This document shows, piece by piece, positions 7,969-15,620 of a stretch of 64,000 nucleotides of DNA. The stretch spans positions 2,294,001-2,358,000 of the forward strand of contig JAZGVH010000002.1 in NCBI GenBank assembly GCA_039889245.1, given 5' to 3'. The translations under genes and the position numbers were made by a program. The notes under the pieces were generated by a model. That model was not told the DNA's origin. It ran no database searches and worked only from the letters and a program-made list of their open reading frames with translations. Source of the DNA: Dermatophilaceae bacterium Soc4.6 (GTDB lineage: Bacteria; Actinomycetota; Actinomycetes; Actinomycetales; Dermatophilaceae). Within the stretch, counting starts at the first letter, position 1. Each line of letters opens with the position of its first letter.

Positions 7969-9615
7969 CTACCCGGTCGGGCTGGGTGCGCAGGAGTCGG
8001 ATCGGCCGGCTGCGGGGTGCGGCGTGGGTCGGCCGGTGAGGCCGAGCAGGTGCAGGCGCAGGGCCAGCCGGGTCGTCGGGTCGTCGAGACCGAGGTCGAC
8101 GACCTCGGCGATCCGGGCCAGGCGGTAGCGCAGGGTGTTGGGGTGCACGTGAAGGGCGGCCGCAGCGCGCGCCGGGTCGGCGTGGTGGTCGAGGTGGGCA
8201 CCGAGCGTGGGCAGGTAGGCCGTGCCGTGCGTCTCGTCGTGCCGGCGCAGCTCCTCGAGGCCACCGGGCAGCCGCGCCCGAGGCCCGCCGTCAGGCGCGC
8301 GCACCGCGGCGGCGGCCCGGGCCAGCGTCACCTCGCGCCAGCGCTCCTCGAAGGCCGGTGCCGGGTCACCCCCACCGAGCGCCGCGAGGGGGGGCAGGGC
8401 TGCGAGCTCGGCCGCTTCCGCCAGCCCGCGCACCAGCGACCCGACCCCGGTCAGGGGTGCACTACCCCACGCCCGCAGGGCTGGGTCGGCGGTTCGCTCG
8501 GTCGCGACGACCCCCCGCAGCCACGACCACGAGCCGGGACGACCGGGTGCTGACCCGTCAGCCAGCACCCCGCCGTCGGCCGCCACGAGTGCTACCGCCA
8601 CCCCGTCCTCGTCGGTGAGCAGCGGCCGCTGCCAACGGTGCCGGCGGCAGATCGTCTCCCAGACATCGAAGTCGCCGGACACGTCGGAGGAGTCGGTCGG
8701 CCGCGACAGCGCCACGACCCGCCACGGCGGGTCTGGCAGCCACTCACCACCTCCGGCGACGTCTCCGCGCACGAGGGCCCGCAACCGCTCAGCCGTCACC
8801 CGCCGCGTGAGGTCGCTCTCGGCGCGCACCCGTAACAGCCGGATCGCGAGCACCGTTGCCACCTGGCGCAGCTCACGCAGCACCGACTCATCCGGCATCC
8901 GTGCGGTGACCACCCAGATCGATCCCAGCCACTCTCCCCCGGCGCGCACCGGGACGACGAGACGCGGCAGGTCCTGGGTCGGGCCGGTCGGCACGAGGAA
9001 GGGCTCGTCCGAGCGAGCCAGCCTCCGGAAGAGCCCCAGCGAGCGGAAGTGCGCCACCAGCTCGGGCGGCACCCGACGACCCACGATGGTGTCGATCCGC
9101 GCCGGGTCGGTCACGTCCTGGCGCGACGAGTAGGCCAGCACCCGGGACGACGAGTCCTCGATGGTCACGGGCGCGTCGACGACGGCGGCCACCGCGTCGG
9201 CGAGCGTGAAGAGGTCGTCGGGTGCCGCGGCGTCGGGCTGGTCGGCGCCGACGACCGTGGCGCGGTCGAGCACGCTGCGGACGAGCCCGAGCACGTGCGC
9301 CAGCGCGGCGGTCGGGGCGATCTCGAGGAGCGCGAGGTCGGCGGCCCGGGCCGCGGCGCGCACCGGGCGCGCGCGGGCCAGCTGCCGTCGCAGCACCACC
9401 CCCGCCGACCCCACCTCCCCGAGTCGCCCGACCAGCGCGACGGCCGCCGCGGGGTCAGGCACGCCGACGCCGAAGACGAGGTCGCCGGGCACGCCGTACC
9501 AGCCCTCTCCCGGCTCGACGACGGTCACGTCGGTGACCTCGCTCCCGCTGCCGGGCACGATCACCTTGACCAGTCCGGCTCCGAGGGAGCCGGCGAGGAC
9601 GTGCAGGTCGACCAC
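7969..9615 (-). CDS. PucR/CdaR-type transcriptional regulator
   Basis: The 548-residue product ends in the PucR C-terminal helix-turn-helix (LHVHPNTLRYRLARIAEVV, followed by DDPTTRLALRLHLL). The middle part (DAPVTIEDSSSRVLAYSSRQ, then RLVVPVRAGGEWLGSIWVV) is a GAF-like sensor segment typical of actinobacterial members. GTG 9615 is preceded by a strong GGGGGAG. Upstream is a perfect palindrome resembling the one near the second PucR gene of this window. The divergent neighbour is a DadA-like flavoenzyme and the downstream gene a sulfite oxidase-type enzyme, so either may be its target. Confidence 0.85.
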   Translation of the reverse strand: MVDLHVLAGSLGAGLVKVIVPGSGSEVTDVTVVEPGEGWYGVPGDLVFGVGVPDPAAAVALVGRLGEVGSAGVVLRRQLARARPVRAAARAADLALLEIAPTAALAHVLGLVRSVLDRATVVGADQPDAAAPDDLFTLADAVAAVVDAPVTIEDSSSRVLAYSSRQDVTDPARIDTIVGRRVPPELVAHFRSLGLFRRLARSDEPFLVPTGPTQDLPRLVVPVRAGGEWLGSIWVVTARMPDESVLRELRQVATVLAIRLLRVRAESDLTRRVTAERLRALVRGDVAGGGEWLPDPPWRVVALSRPTDSSDVSGDFDVWETICRRHRWQRPLLTDEDGVAVALVAADGGVLADGSAPGRPGSWSWLRGVVATERTADPALRAWGSAPLTGVGSLVRGLAEAAELAALPPLAALGGGDPAPAFEERWREVTLARAAAAVRAPDGGPRARLPGGLEELRRHDETHGTAYLPTLGAHLDHHADPARAAAALHVHPNTLRYRLARIAEVVDLGLDDPTTRLALRLHLLGLTGRPTPHPAAGRSDSCAPSPTG

Positions 9616-9628
9616 AGCTCCCCCTCGA

Positions 9629-9645
9629 TTGTGCGCTCAGCACAA
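9629..9645. promoter_or_regulatory. Candidate PucR operator
   Basis: TTGTGC-GCTCA-GCACAA is a perfect 6-bp inverted repeat with a 5-base spacer, 14 bases upstream of the PucR start and within the 140-bp divergent region shared with the DadA-like gene. A near copy (CTTGTG-N6-CACAAG) sits upstream of the second PucR gene at 54207-54224. The shared TTGTG...CACAA core suggests a binding site for this regulator class. Inference. Confidence 0.55.
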
Positions 9646-9755
9646 GGATGCCACGTCACGTCGTGCGCAGACGACTAGCCGGGCCCCCACACCGGGTCCG
9701 ATGCTGGTGGTGTGCCCACCTTCGGGCCCCACCCCCTCATCACCTGGAGACCCTG

Positions 9756-11021
9756 ATGTCCGACACCGCCAGCGGCCAGCCCATCCCCCGGCGCGTCGCC
9801 GTCGTCGGCGCCGGCATGGTCGGACTCTCCACGGCCTGGTTCCTGCAGGAGCACGGCGTCGAGGTGACGGTGCTCGACCGCGAGGGCGTCGCCGCCGGAT
9901 CGAGCTGGGGCAACGCCGGCTGGCTGACCCCCGGCATCTGCACCCCCCTGCCCGAGCCCGCCGTGCTGAAGTACGGCATCGGGGCGGTGCTCTCGCCGAG
10001 CAGCCCGGTCTACGTGCCGCCGAGCGCCCGCCCCGACTTCCTGCGCTTCGTCACCGGTTTCACCCGCCACTCCACCATGGCGCACTGGAAGCGCTCGATG
10101 AGCAAGCTCGTGCCGATCAACGGCCTGGCCCTCGAGTCGTTCGACCTGCTGGGCGCCGGTGGCGTCGACGCCGTCACCCGCGAGGCGGAGTCGTTCATCG
10201 CGGCCTACCGCACCACCACAGACCGCGAGACCCTCGTCGAGGAGATCGAGCACATCCACGCGTCGGGCCAGCAGATCGACTACGACCTGCTCACGGGTGA
10301 CGAGGCCCGTGCGGTCGAGCCGTCGCTCTCCGACGAGATCGGCGCGGCCATCCGGCTCAAGGGCCAGCGCTTCGTCGACCCCGGCTCCTACGTGCACGCG
10401 CTCGCCGACTCGGTGCGCGCCCGCGGCGGCAAGATCGTCGACCACGCGACGGTCACCGGGGTCACCGACACCGGGCGCGGGGTCACCGTCGCCACCGCGG
10501 AGGGCGGCGCGCACGACGTCGACGCAGTCGTCCTCGCGACCGGCGCCTGGCTCGGCCGCCTGGCCAGGCAGTTCGGCGTCAAGCGCGTCGTCCAGGCCGG
10601 CCGCGGCTACTCCTTCTCCGTCGCGGTCGACCACGTGCCCGACGGCCCGGTCTACTTCCCCAGCCAGCGCGTCGCCTGCACGCCCATCGGCGACCGGCTG
10701 CGCGTCGCCGGGATGATGGAGTTCCGTCAGCCCGAGGCCGCCCTCGACCCCCGCCGCATCCGCGCCATCGCCGAGGCCGCCCGCCCGCTGCTGCGTGGCG
10801 CCGACCTCGACGACCGCCAGGACGAGTGGGTGGGCTCCCGCCCCTGCACCGTCGACGGCCTCCCCCTCATCGGCGCCACCCGCAGCCCCCGCGTCTTCGC
10901 CGCGGGCGGCCACGGCATGTGGGGCATCACCCTCGGCCCGGCCACCGGCCGCCTGCTCGCCGAGGCCATGACCACCGGTGTGCCGGTCGCCGAGCTCGCC
11001 CCCTTCGACCCCCTGCGCTGA
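9756..11021 (+). CDS. FAD-dependent oxidoreductase, D-amino-acid dehydrogenase (DadA)-like
   Basis: The 421-residue product has the dinucleotide-binding start VAVVGAGMVGLSTAWFL, a central DAO-family domain with QRFVDPGSYVHALADSVRARG, and the C-terminal flavin motif SRPCTVDGLPLIGAT plus GHGMWGITLGPATGRLLAE. This order is typical of DadA/glycine-oxidase-type enzymes that deaminate D-amino acids or oxidise N-substituted glycines and pass electrons to quinone. ATG 9756 has GGAGA in front; an in-frame upstream extension has no support. It is divergent from a PucR regulator. Its 3' end is duplicated, in decayed form, at 14499-14572. Confidence 0.85.
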   Translation: MSDTASGQPIPRRVAVVGAGMVGLSTAWFLQEHGVEVTVLDREGVAAGSSWGNAGWLTPGICTPLPEPAVLKYGIGAVLSPSSPVYVPPSARPDFLRFVTGFTRHSTMAHWKRSMSKLVPINGLALESFDLLGAGGVDAVTREAESFIAAYRTTTDRETLVEEIEHIHASGQQIDYDLLTGDEARAVEPSLSDEIGAAIRLKGQRFVDPGSYVHALADSVRARGGKIVDHATVTGVTDTGRGVTVATAEGGAHDVDAVVLATGAWLGRLARQFGVKRVVQAGRGYSFSVAVDHVPDGPVYFPSQRVACTPIGDRLRVAGMMEFRQPEAALDPRRIRAIAEAARPLLRGADLDDRQDEWVGSRPCTVDGLPLIGATRSPRVFAAGGHGMWGITLGPATGRLLAEAMTTGVPVAELAPFDPLR

Positions 11022-11037
11022 GGGTCGGGGTCGTGCC

Positions 11038-11455
11038 TCAGGAGGCGGCGAGCTCGACCGTTTCCTGCGTCCCGCCTGGCCCGTCGGTGAAGCTGACGAA
11101 GAGGCTGCCCTCCGCGGCGACGACCTCGGTGAGGTTGCCGACGTCACCCTCGAGAGCGGTGGGCAGGTCGAAGGAACCCGTCTTGACCCCGGGCCCAGGT
11201 CTCTCATCTCCAGCCCGACGAACGGGTGCGGGCTGTCGGGGTCACGCCCGACCAGCACGATCTCAGTGCCCCTGACGACGATCGGGTTGCCCGTGAGGAC
11301 TGTGCCGAAAGCCGGGGCGGAACGCCACGCGACCGCCCCGTTCGACGCGTCGGCACCCCACACCTGATTCGCGTCGTGCTCCACCAGACGGTTGCCCGCC
11401 AACGCCGGAGGGTTGGTACACGCTCTCCGCCCACCTGCCAGAGAAGGTCTGACTC
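11038..11455 (-). pseudogene. PQQ-like beta-propeller protein, broken C-terminal fragment
   Basis: Three adjacent frames must be joined to read one protein: DLLWQVGGERV, then NPPALAGNRLVEHDANQVWG leading to GNPIVVRGTEIVLVGRDPD, then KTGSFDLPTALEGDVGNLTE to the stop TCA at 11038. The blades (VWGADASNGAVAWRS) are the classic PQQ/quinoprotein repeat seen in BamB-like proteins. Frame changes are needed near 11415 and near 11190-11200, and no N-terminal half is present. It is clearly a decayed remnant; only the last blades remain. Confidence 0.65.
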
Positions 11456-11478
11456 ACCAGGGCCTTGGAGCACCGGTT

Positions 11479-12012
11479 TCAGGCCCAGGCGACGGAGCGG
11501 TCCGCCAGATCTCGAAGGTCGTCGGCGGTGATCCCGGGATACCCGTGGAGCATCGTCGTCCACGCCACCGGAAGCGACGACAGGCCCGCGCCTGCCCCGA
11601 GCAGTCCACCTGCGATCGCCGCCACGGTGTCGGTGTCGTCGCCGATGAGGATGGTGGTCTCGAGAGCGTCTCTGAAGTGGCGAGCGGGGTCGTCGACGCG
11701 GCCGCGGGTGTGGACGATCGCGGACCACTCGGCCTGGAGGGCGGTGACGACCCCGCCGTTCGGGGTGAAGGTGTCGGGGGCGCGATCCTCGGCTGCCTCG
11801 ACGAGGGTCGCCCACTCCGCGGCGGACTCGGCACCGAGCTGGGTCAGGCCCGAGCGGAGGTCGAGCTCGCCGCGGAGGACCGCGTGGCGGATCGCCACGG
11901 ACCACGGTGCACACGCGTCCTGGGCCTGCCGGTCGTAGGGCGTCAGCGCGCTCACCCGGCGTGCTGCCTGCGTGAGTGCTGCAGCGTCGTACAGGGAGGG
12001 GAATCGAGGCAC
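11479..12012 (-). pseudogene. ADP-ribosylglycohydrolase family, N-terminally truncated
   Basis: The frame from about 12012 to the stop at 11479 encodes only the C-terminal half of a DraG-type ADP-ribosylglycohydrolase: ALTQAARRVSALTPYDRQAQ, HFRDALETTILIGDDTDTVA and AIAGGLLGAGAGLSSLPVAW, the last being the conserved metal-site GxDTDT motif followed by the usual glycine-rich helix. The family is normally about 280-330 residues and its N-terminal metal-binding acidic motif is absent here. GTG 12012 could start a 177-residue product, but loss of half the active site makes a working hydrolase unlikely. Confidence 0.65.
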
Positions 12013-12138
12013 AGAGGGCCGGCCGCCGCGTTCCGCAGGAACGGCGACCTCGAGCGGCATGGAAGGTGGACGCTGCCGCGCGGCCGGTCGTCCACAGCCC
12101 GAATCATCCCTTGAAGGGAGCTCGTAGTCGGAATACAC

Positions 12139-12154
12139 TCGTACACATGTTCGA
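12139..12154. promoter_or_regulatory. Candidate LexA (SOS) box over the start of the DUF222 gene
   Basis: TCGTAC-ACAT-GTTCGA matches the actinobacterial LexA consensus TCGAAC-N4-GTTCGA at 11 of 12 defined bases. It overlaps the ATG at 12147-12149. SOS boxes at 13E12 (DUF222/HNH) genes are known from Mycobacterium tuberculosis, so the context fits. Confidence 0.6.
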
Positions 12155-14003
12155 CTGGGGAGCGGCCGCAGCCGGGGTGACGGAGGGATCCGTCTCACCC
12201 CTGGCGCTCGTGGCCGACCTCGAAGGTCTGGACGATGTCAGTTTGCTGGGGTTGGACCTTGGTGACGCGGTCGGGGTGCTCGAAGTCGTGACGGCCGCGT
12301 CGGCGGCGTTGTCCGCGGTCTCCGCGCTCGTCATCGAGGCGGTCGCCCGGCGCACCAGGGAAGAGCTGGCTCGGCGACGGGAGGAGCAGCGGCAGCGCGG
12401 GGAGAGGGTCGCCGCTGTCGGCGCGGCACAGGCTCTGGCGCAGGCGGCACATGTGGCAGAGGCGACGCTCGCGCCGGTGCTGCACCTGACACCGCGCACC
12501 ACCGGTGCGCATCTGGAGGCGGTGCGGGTGCTGGTCAACGACCTGCCCGCCACGTTCGCGCTCGTGCGGGCCGGCCGGCTCGACCTGCACCGGGCGAGCG
12601 CGGTCGCCACCGAAGGGGCCCTCGTCGCGCCCGAGCTGCGGGACGCGTTCGACCAGGAGGTCCTGACCCTCGGAGGACGGGTCAGGACCCCGCTGACGGA
12701 CCTGACCCCGGGATCGGTGCACCGCCGCGGGGCCGCGGCCGCCGTCCGCGTCGATCCCGACGCCGCCGCCGCCCGCGCCGCCGACGCCCTGGACAAGCGG
12801 CACGTGCGGGTGAGGCCGGGGACCGACCCCGGCGTCACGTCCTGGTCGGCGGTCCTGCCCTCGGACACCTCCCTCAAGGCCTGGGCCGCGGTCGACGCCC
12901 TCGCGTCGCAGTACGCCGCGGCCACCCCTGGGATGCTGATCGGGCAGGCCCGCGCTGACGCGATGGCCGACCTGATCCTGGCCCAGGCCACCATCCGCAC
13001 CCACATCGAGCTCCTCGTGCCCTACACCCCATTCACCACTGACACCACTGACACCACTGACACCACTGAGGCCGCCGAGCACGAGCCGACGCCGCAGGTC
13101 ACGATCCGCCCCGGCACCCGCCCCGCACCGACCTGCCCCGCCGGCAACGACCCCGACGCGACCTGCACCACCTGCGCCCCACCCCCACCCACCGCCACCG
13201 TGTACGAACGCCACCTGCACCTCGTCGTCGCCCACGGCACCCAGATCGACATCACCACACTCACCCCCCTCGACACCCACCTCCGACACCCTGACTCCGG
13301 TGCCAACACCGACACCGACCGGGAGCCCGAACAGCCCCAACCACTCGGAGACGTCTTCCTCGACCCCCTCGAAGCCCTCTTCCTCGACCCCCTCGAAGCC
13401 CTCTTCACCGACCCCGACGGCGACACCCCCGGCTGCCCCTCCCTCACCCCACCCCCACTGAGACCCCCCTCCCCCGATCCCGCGACCTGCCTGATCGGGG
13501 TGCGTCACCCCCGCGTCGGGATCATCCTCAACACCGCTGTCACCACCTGGCTCGCCCACCCCGACACCCGCCTGCGCCTCGCCACCTACGACCCGGCCAC
13601 CGGCGCCCTCACCGGACACGACCCCACCACCTACCGCCCCAACGCCGCCCTCGCCCGCGCCGTCCGCACCCGCGACGGCCACTGCCGCTTCCCCGGCTGC
13701 ACCACCGACGCCGCCCGCACCGACCTCGACCACGTCATCGCGTTCCCCGTCGGCCCCACCGCTGTCACCAACCTCGCCTGCCTCTGCCGCAAGCACCACA
13801 CCTTCAAGCACCACGCCGGCTGGACCCTGACCATGACCCCCGACGCCACCTGCACCTGGACCACCCCCCCACGGCCACACCTACACCACCCACCCCCGCA
13901 CCACCCACGACATCGCCGCCTGACACCGCCACCCACACCCACAACGGACAACCCGACCCGGTGGCCCGACACCCGACCCGACCGGTGCTGCACGACCCCC
14001 TGA
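12147..14003 (+). CDS. DUF222 / HNH endonuclease (13E12 family), frameshifted near C-terminus
   Basis: The product begins MFDWGAAAAGVTEGS and carries the helical DUF222 domain to about residue 330, then a Pro/Thr-rich variable linker, then an HNH nuclease domain: RDGHCRFPGC, RTDLDHVIAFPVGPTAVTNL and CRKHHTFKHH supply the Cys and His ligands and the catalytic His. The linker contains 9-base repeats (ACCACTGAC, 13035-13070) and an exact 24-bp tandem duplication (13356-13403, giving FLDPLEAL twice). A run of seven C at 13864-13870 appears one base too long: with six, the frame would give the usual GHTYTTHPRTTHDIAA ending with stop TGA at 13921-13923. As written the last 44 residues are aberrant but the HNH core is intact. 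No Shine-Dalgarno; probably a leaderless or short-leader mRNA under LexA. Confidence 0.85.
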   Translation: MFDWGAAAAGVTEGSVSPLALVADLEGLDDVSLLGLDLGDAVGVLEVVTAASAALSAVSALVIEAVARRTREELARRREEQRQRGERVAAVGAAQALAQAAHVAEATLAPVLHLTPRTTGAHLEAVRVLVNDLPATFALVRAGRLDLHRASAVATEGALVAPELRDAFDQEVLTLGGRVRTPLTDLTPGSVHRRGAAAAVRVDPDAAAARAADALDKRHVRVRPGTDPGVTSWSAVLPSDTSLKAWAAVDALASQYAAATPGMLIGQARADAMADLILAQATIRTHIELLVPYTPFTTDTTDTTDTTEAAEHEPTPQVTIRPGTRPAPTCPAGNDPDATCTTCAPPPPTATVYERHLHLVVAHGTQIDITTLTPLDTHLRHPDSGANTDTDREPEQPQPLGDVFLDPLEALFLDPLEALFTDPDGDTPGCPSLTPPPLRPPSPDPATCLIGVRHPRVGIILNTAVTTWLAHPDTRLRLATYDPATGALTGHDPTTYRPNAALARAVRTRDGHCRFPGCTTDAARTDLDHVIAFPVGPTAVTNLACLCRKHHTFKHHAGWTLTMTPDATCTWTTPPRPHLHHPPPHHPRHRRLTPPPTPTTDNPTRWPDTRPDRCCTTP

Positions 14004-14310
14004 CGAAGCGTGAGGACGTGTCCCGCGCCGTATCCCCCCAGCTGAGCGACGGCGGGCTGCGAAGCGGCTCACCGGGTGGACCAGGAAGCATGACCTTGCC
14101 CGAGCTGCGAAGCGATGCACCCGATCGCACCCCCAGGACGCAGACCGAGCCGTGCAGGCGCGCAAGGTGGCCGCCAGCGGTCCCGAGCCCAGGACCAGCG
14201 AGAGCCCCTTCCGCGGTGAGGTCGCCGCTGCGCAGGAGCTCCTCATCCGCGCGCCCCCGGCCAGCGGCCGCAGCGCCCTCCCAGTCAGCCGCAGCCGACC
14301 CGACAACCCC
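14004..14310. other. Non-coding stretch between DUF222 gene and 9-bp repeat
   Basis: No frame on either strand resembles a protein I know. GCTGCGAAGCG-type words occur twice (around 14057 and 14105), once each after an AGCTG or GAGCTG, hinting at a small duplication. I see no promoter, RNA gene or recognisable remnant here. Confidence 0.4.
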
Positions 14311-14490
14311 CAGCCCGTCCAGCCCGTCCAGCCCGTCCAGCCCGTCCAGCCCGTCCAGCCCGTCCAGCCCGTCCAGCCCGTCCAGCCCGTCCAGCCCGTC
14401 CAGCCCTTCCAGCCCGTCCAGCCCGTCCAGCCCGTCCAGCCCGTCCAGCCCGTCCAGCCCGTCCAGCCCGTCCAGCCCGTCCAGCCCGTC
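14311..14490. repeat. Tandem repeat, 20 copies of CAGCCCGTC
   Basis: Twenty head-to-tail 9-base units run without interruption; the only variant is unit 11 (14401-14409), CAGCCCTTC. The repeat is open in several frames and would encode QPV, SPS or ARP repeats forwards and GRA or LDG repeats backwards, but none has a convincing start, so I treat it as non-coding. Near-perfect identity implies recent expansion, making it a likely variable-number locus. Confidence 0.9.
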
Positions 14491-14498
14491 CAGCCGCG

Positions 14499-14572
14499 GC
14501 CATCGGCCGCCTGCTGGCCCAGACCATCGCCAACGGTTCGCCGAGCTCGCGGCCTGCGACCCCCTGCGCTGA
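14499..14572 (+). pseudogene. Decayed copy of a DadA-like 3' end
   Basis: This stretch aligns with the last 81 bases of the intact flavoenzyme gene (10941-11021). One frame gives [11 protein letters not shown] and, after a shift caused by a 7-base deletion, [11 protein letters not shown] and a stop, against GRLLAEAMTTG and VAELAPFDPLR in the intact gene. The last 17 bases, including the stop, are identical. About four fifths of aligned positions match, so it is a diverged homologous remnant and not a fresh duplication. Confidence 0.6.
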
Positions 14573-14615
14573 GGTCCGTCCGCCCCCCAGTCGTTCCCGG
14601 AGTCGTCCTCTTCCG

Positions 14616-14629
14616 TACCCTTGTGGGTA
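14616..14629. promoter_or_regulatory. Short inverted repeat upstream of arsR-type gene
   Basis: TACCC-TTGT-GGGTA is a perfect 5-bp inverted repeat 28 bases before the ArsR start. ArsR-family repressors commonly bind such repeats around the -10 region of their own promoter. No further support. Confidence 0.35.
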
Positions 14630-14656
14630 TGTAACTGATGAGGTACGGTCGTGGTC

Positions 14657-14974
14657 ATGGACGCAGTGATGCAGGCGTTGGCTGACCCCAGTCGGCGCAC
14701 GGTGCTGGGGATCCTCCGGGACCACCCGGCGACGGCCGGCGAGCTGGCGGACGCCCTGCCGATCGCCCGACCGGGCGTCTCCCGGCACCTGCGGGTGCTG
14801 AGGGAGGCCGGGCTGGTCGAGGTGCGGCAGGAGTCGCAGCGCCGGATCTACAGCCTCCGCCCCGAGCCCCTGGTCGAGCTCGACGAGTGGCTCGAGGCCT
14901 ACCGCGTCCTGTGGGAGCGCCGACTCGGGGCCCTGCACACGGAGATCGCTCGAGGGAAGACGGGGACGACATGA
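14657..14974 (+). CDS. ArsR-family (HTH) regulator
   Basis: The 105-residue product is a winged helix of the ArsR type: MQALADPSRRTVLGILRDHP, then ATAGELADALPIARPGVSRH (recognition helix), LRVLREAGLVEVRQESQRR and IYSLRPEPLVELDEWLEAY. No cysteine metal site is present, as in the subgroup that pairs with SRPBCC proteins rather than sensing arsenic. ATG 14657 was taken; a GTG two codons earlier is possible. The stop overlaps the next start as ATGA, so the two genes are translationally coupled. Confidence 0.9.
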   Translation: MDAVMQALADPSRRTVLGILRDHPATAGELADALPIARPGVSRHLRVLREAGLVEVRQESQRRIYSLRPEPLVELDEWLEAYRVLWERRLGALHTEIARGKTGTT

Positions 14975-15501
14975 CGGTGAACGGCTCGATGAGGACGCTC
15001 GATGACACGAGAGGGGCAGTGCGGGTCGAGGAGGTCTACGACACCGACATCGACGACCTGTGGCGCGCGTGCACCAGGCCGGAGCGGCTGGCTCGCTGGA
15101 TCGCCGAGGTGACGGGCGACCTGCGCGTCGGGGGGACGGTGGGGCTCGTCTTCACGAGCACCTGGGCCGGGCCCGCGACCATCGAGGTCTGTGACGACCC
15201 GCACCACCTGCTGCTCACCACGGAGCCGGGCACCGAGGGCGAGACCCGGATCGAGGCCTGGCTGACCGCTGAGGGACCACGCACCAGGCTGGTGGTGGAG
15301 GAGCGCGGGATCCCGGTCGCGCAGCTGCCCTTCTACGGTGCCGGCTGGCAGGTGCATCTCGAGGACCTGGCGCGTTCGCTCGCCGGTCGCGGCTCCGCTC
15401 ACCCCGAGGGCTGGTCCGAGCAGGCCGCGGCCCCCGCCTGGCACGAGCGATGGACCGAGCTCACGCCCGCCTACCAGGCGACCACCGTCACCGCCGGGTA
15501 G
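14971..15501 (+). CDS. SRPBCC (AHSA1-like) domain protein
   Basis: The 176-residue product has the AHSA1/START-like layout: VRVEEVYDTDIDDLWRACTR, PERLARWIAEVTGDLRVGGT and a C-terminal helix GWQVHLEDLARSLAG, forming a hydrophobic ligand cavity in this family. It overlaps the preceding ArsR-type gene by four bases, a pairing that recurs at 26756-27611 and is common in actinobacteria, where the regulator controls the partner. Ligand and role are unknown. Confidence 0.85.
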   Translation: MTVNGSMRTLDDTRGAVRVEEVYDTDIDDLWRACTRPERLARWIAEVTGDLRVGGTVGLVFTSTWAGPATIEVCDDPHHLLLTTEPGTEGETRIEAWLTAEGPRTRLVVEERGIPVAQLPFYGAGWQVHLEDLARSLAGRGSAHPEGWSEQAAAPAWHERWTELTPAYQATTVTAG

Positions 15502-15620
15502 CAGGCTCAGACCAGCCGGTTGGTCCGGCTCCGCGCAGGGTTGCCGGCCGTTGTGTCCTCTGTCACAGTTACGGGGCGCCGGCCCCCACCGGTTGCCCGT
15601 CATCTCGGCATAGGAGCCCA

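Noticed and set aside
9675-11402. 575-codon minus-strand frame antisense to the DadA-like gene
   Set aside because: Only its first ~80 codons (PQQ-propeller remnant) are meaningful; the remainder is antisense of a conserved flavoenzyme.
12147-14003. DUF222/HNH gene as part of a homing endonuclease or restriction system
   Set aside because: 13E12 family proteins are dispersed repeats in actinobacteria; no methylase, intron or intein is associated here.
14311-14490. Possible CRISPR array
   Set aside because: Units are 9 bp with no spacers, so it is a simple tandem repeat.
14285-14938. Long minus-strand frame with collagen-like Gly-Arg-Ala repeats
   Set aside because: It is the complement of the 9-bp array joined to antisense of the arsR gene; no start signal and no codon bias.
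15514-15530. AGCCGG-TTGGT-CCGGCT hairpin as a terminator after the SRPBCC gene
   Set aside because: Only a 6-bp stem; too weak to list as a terminator.
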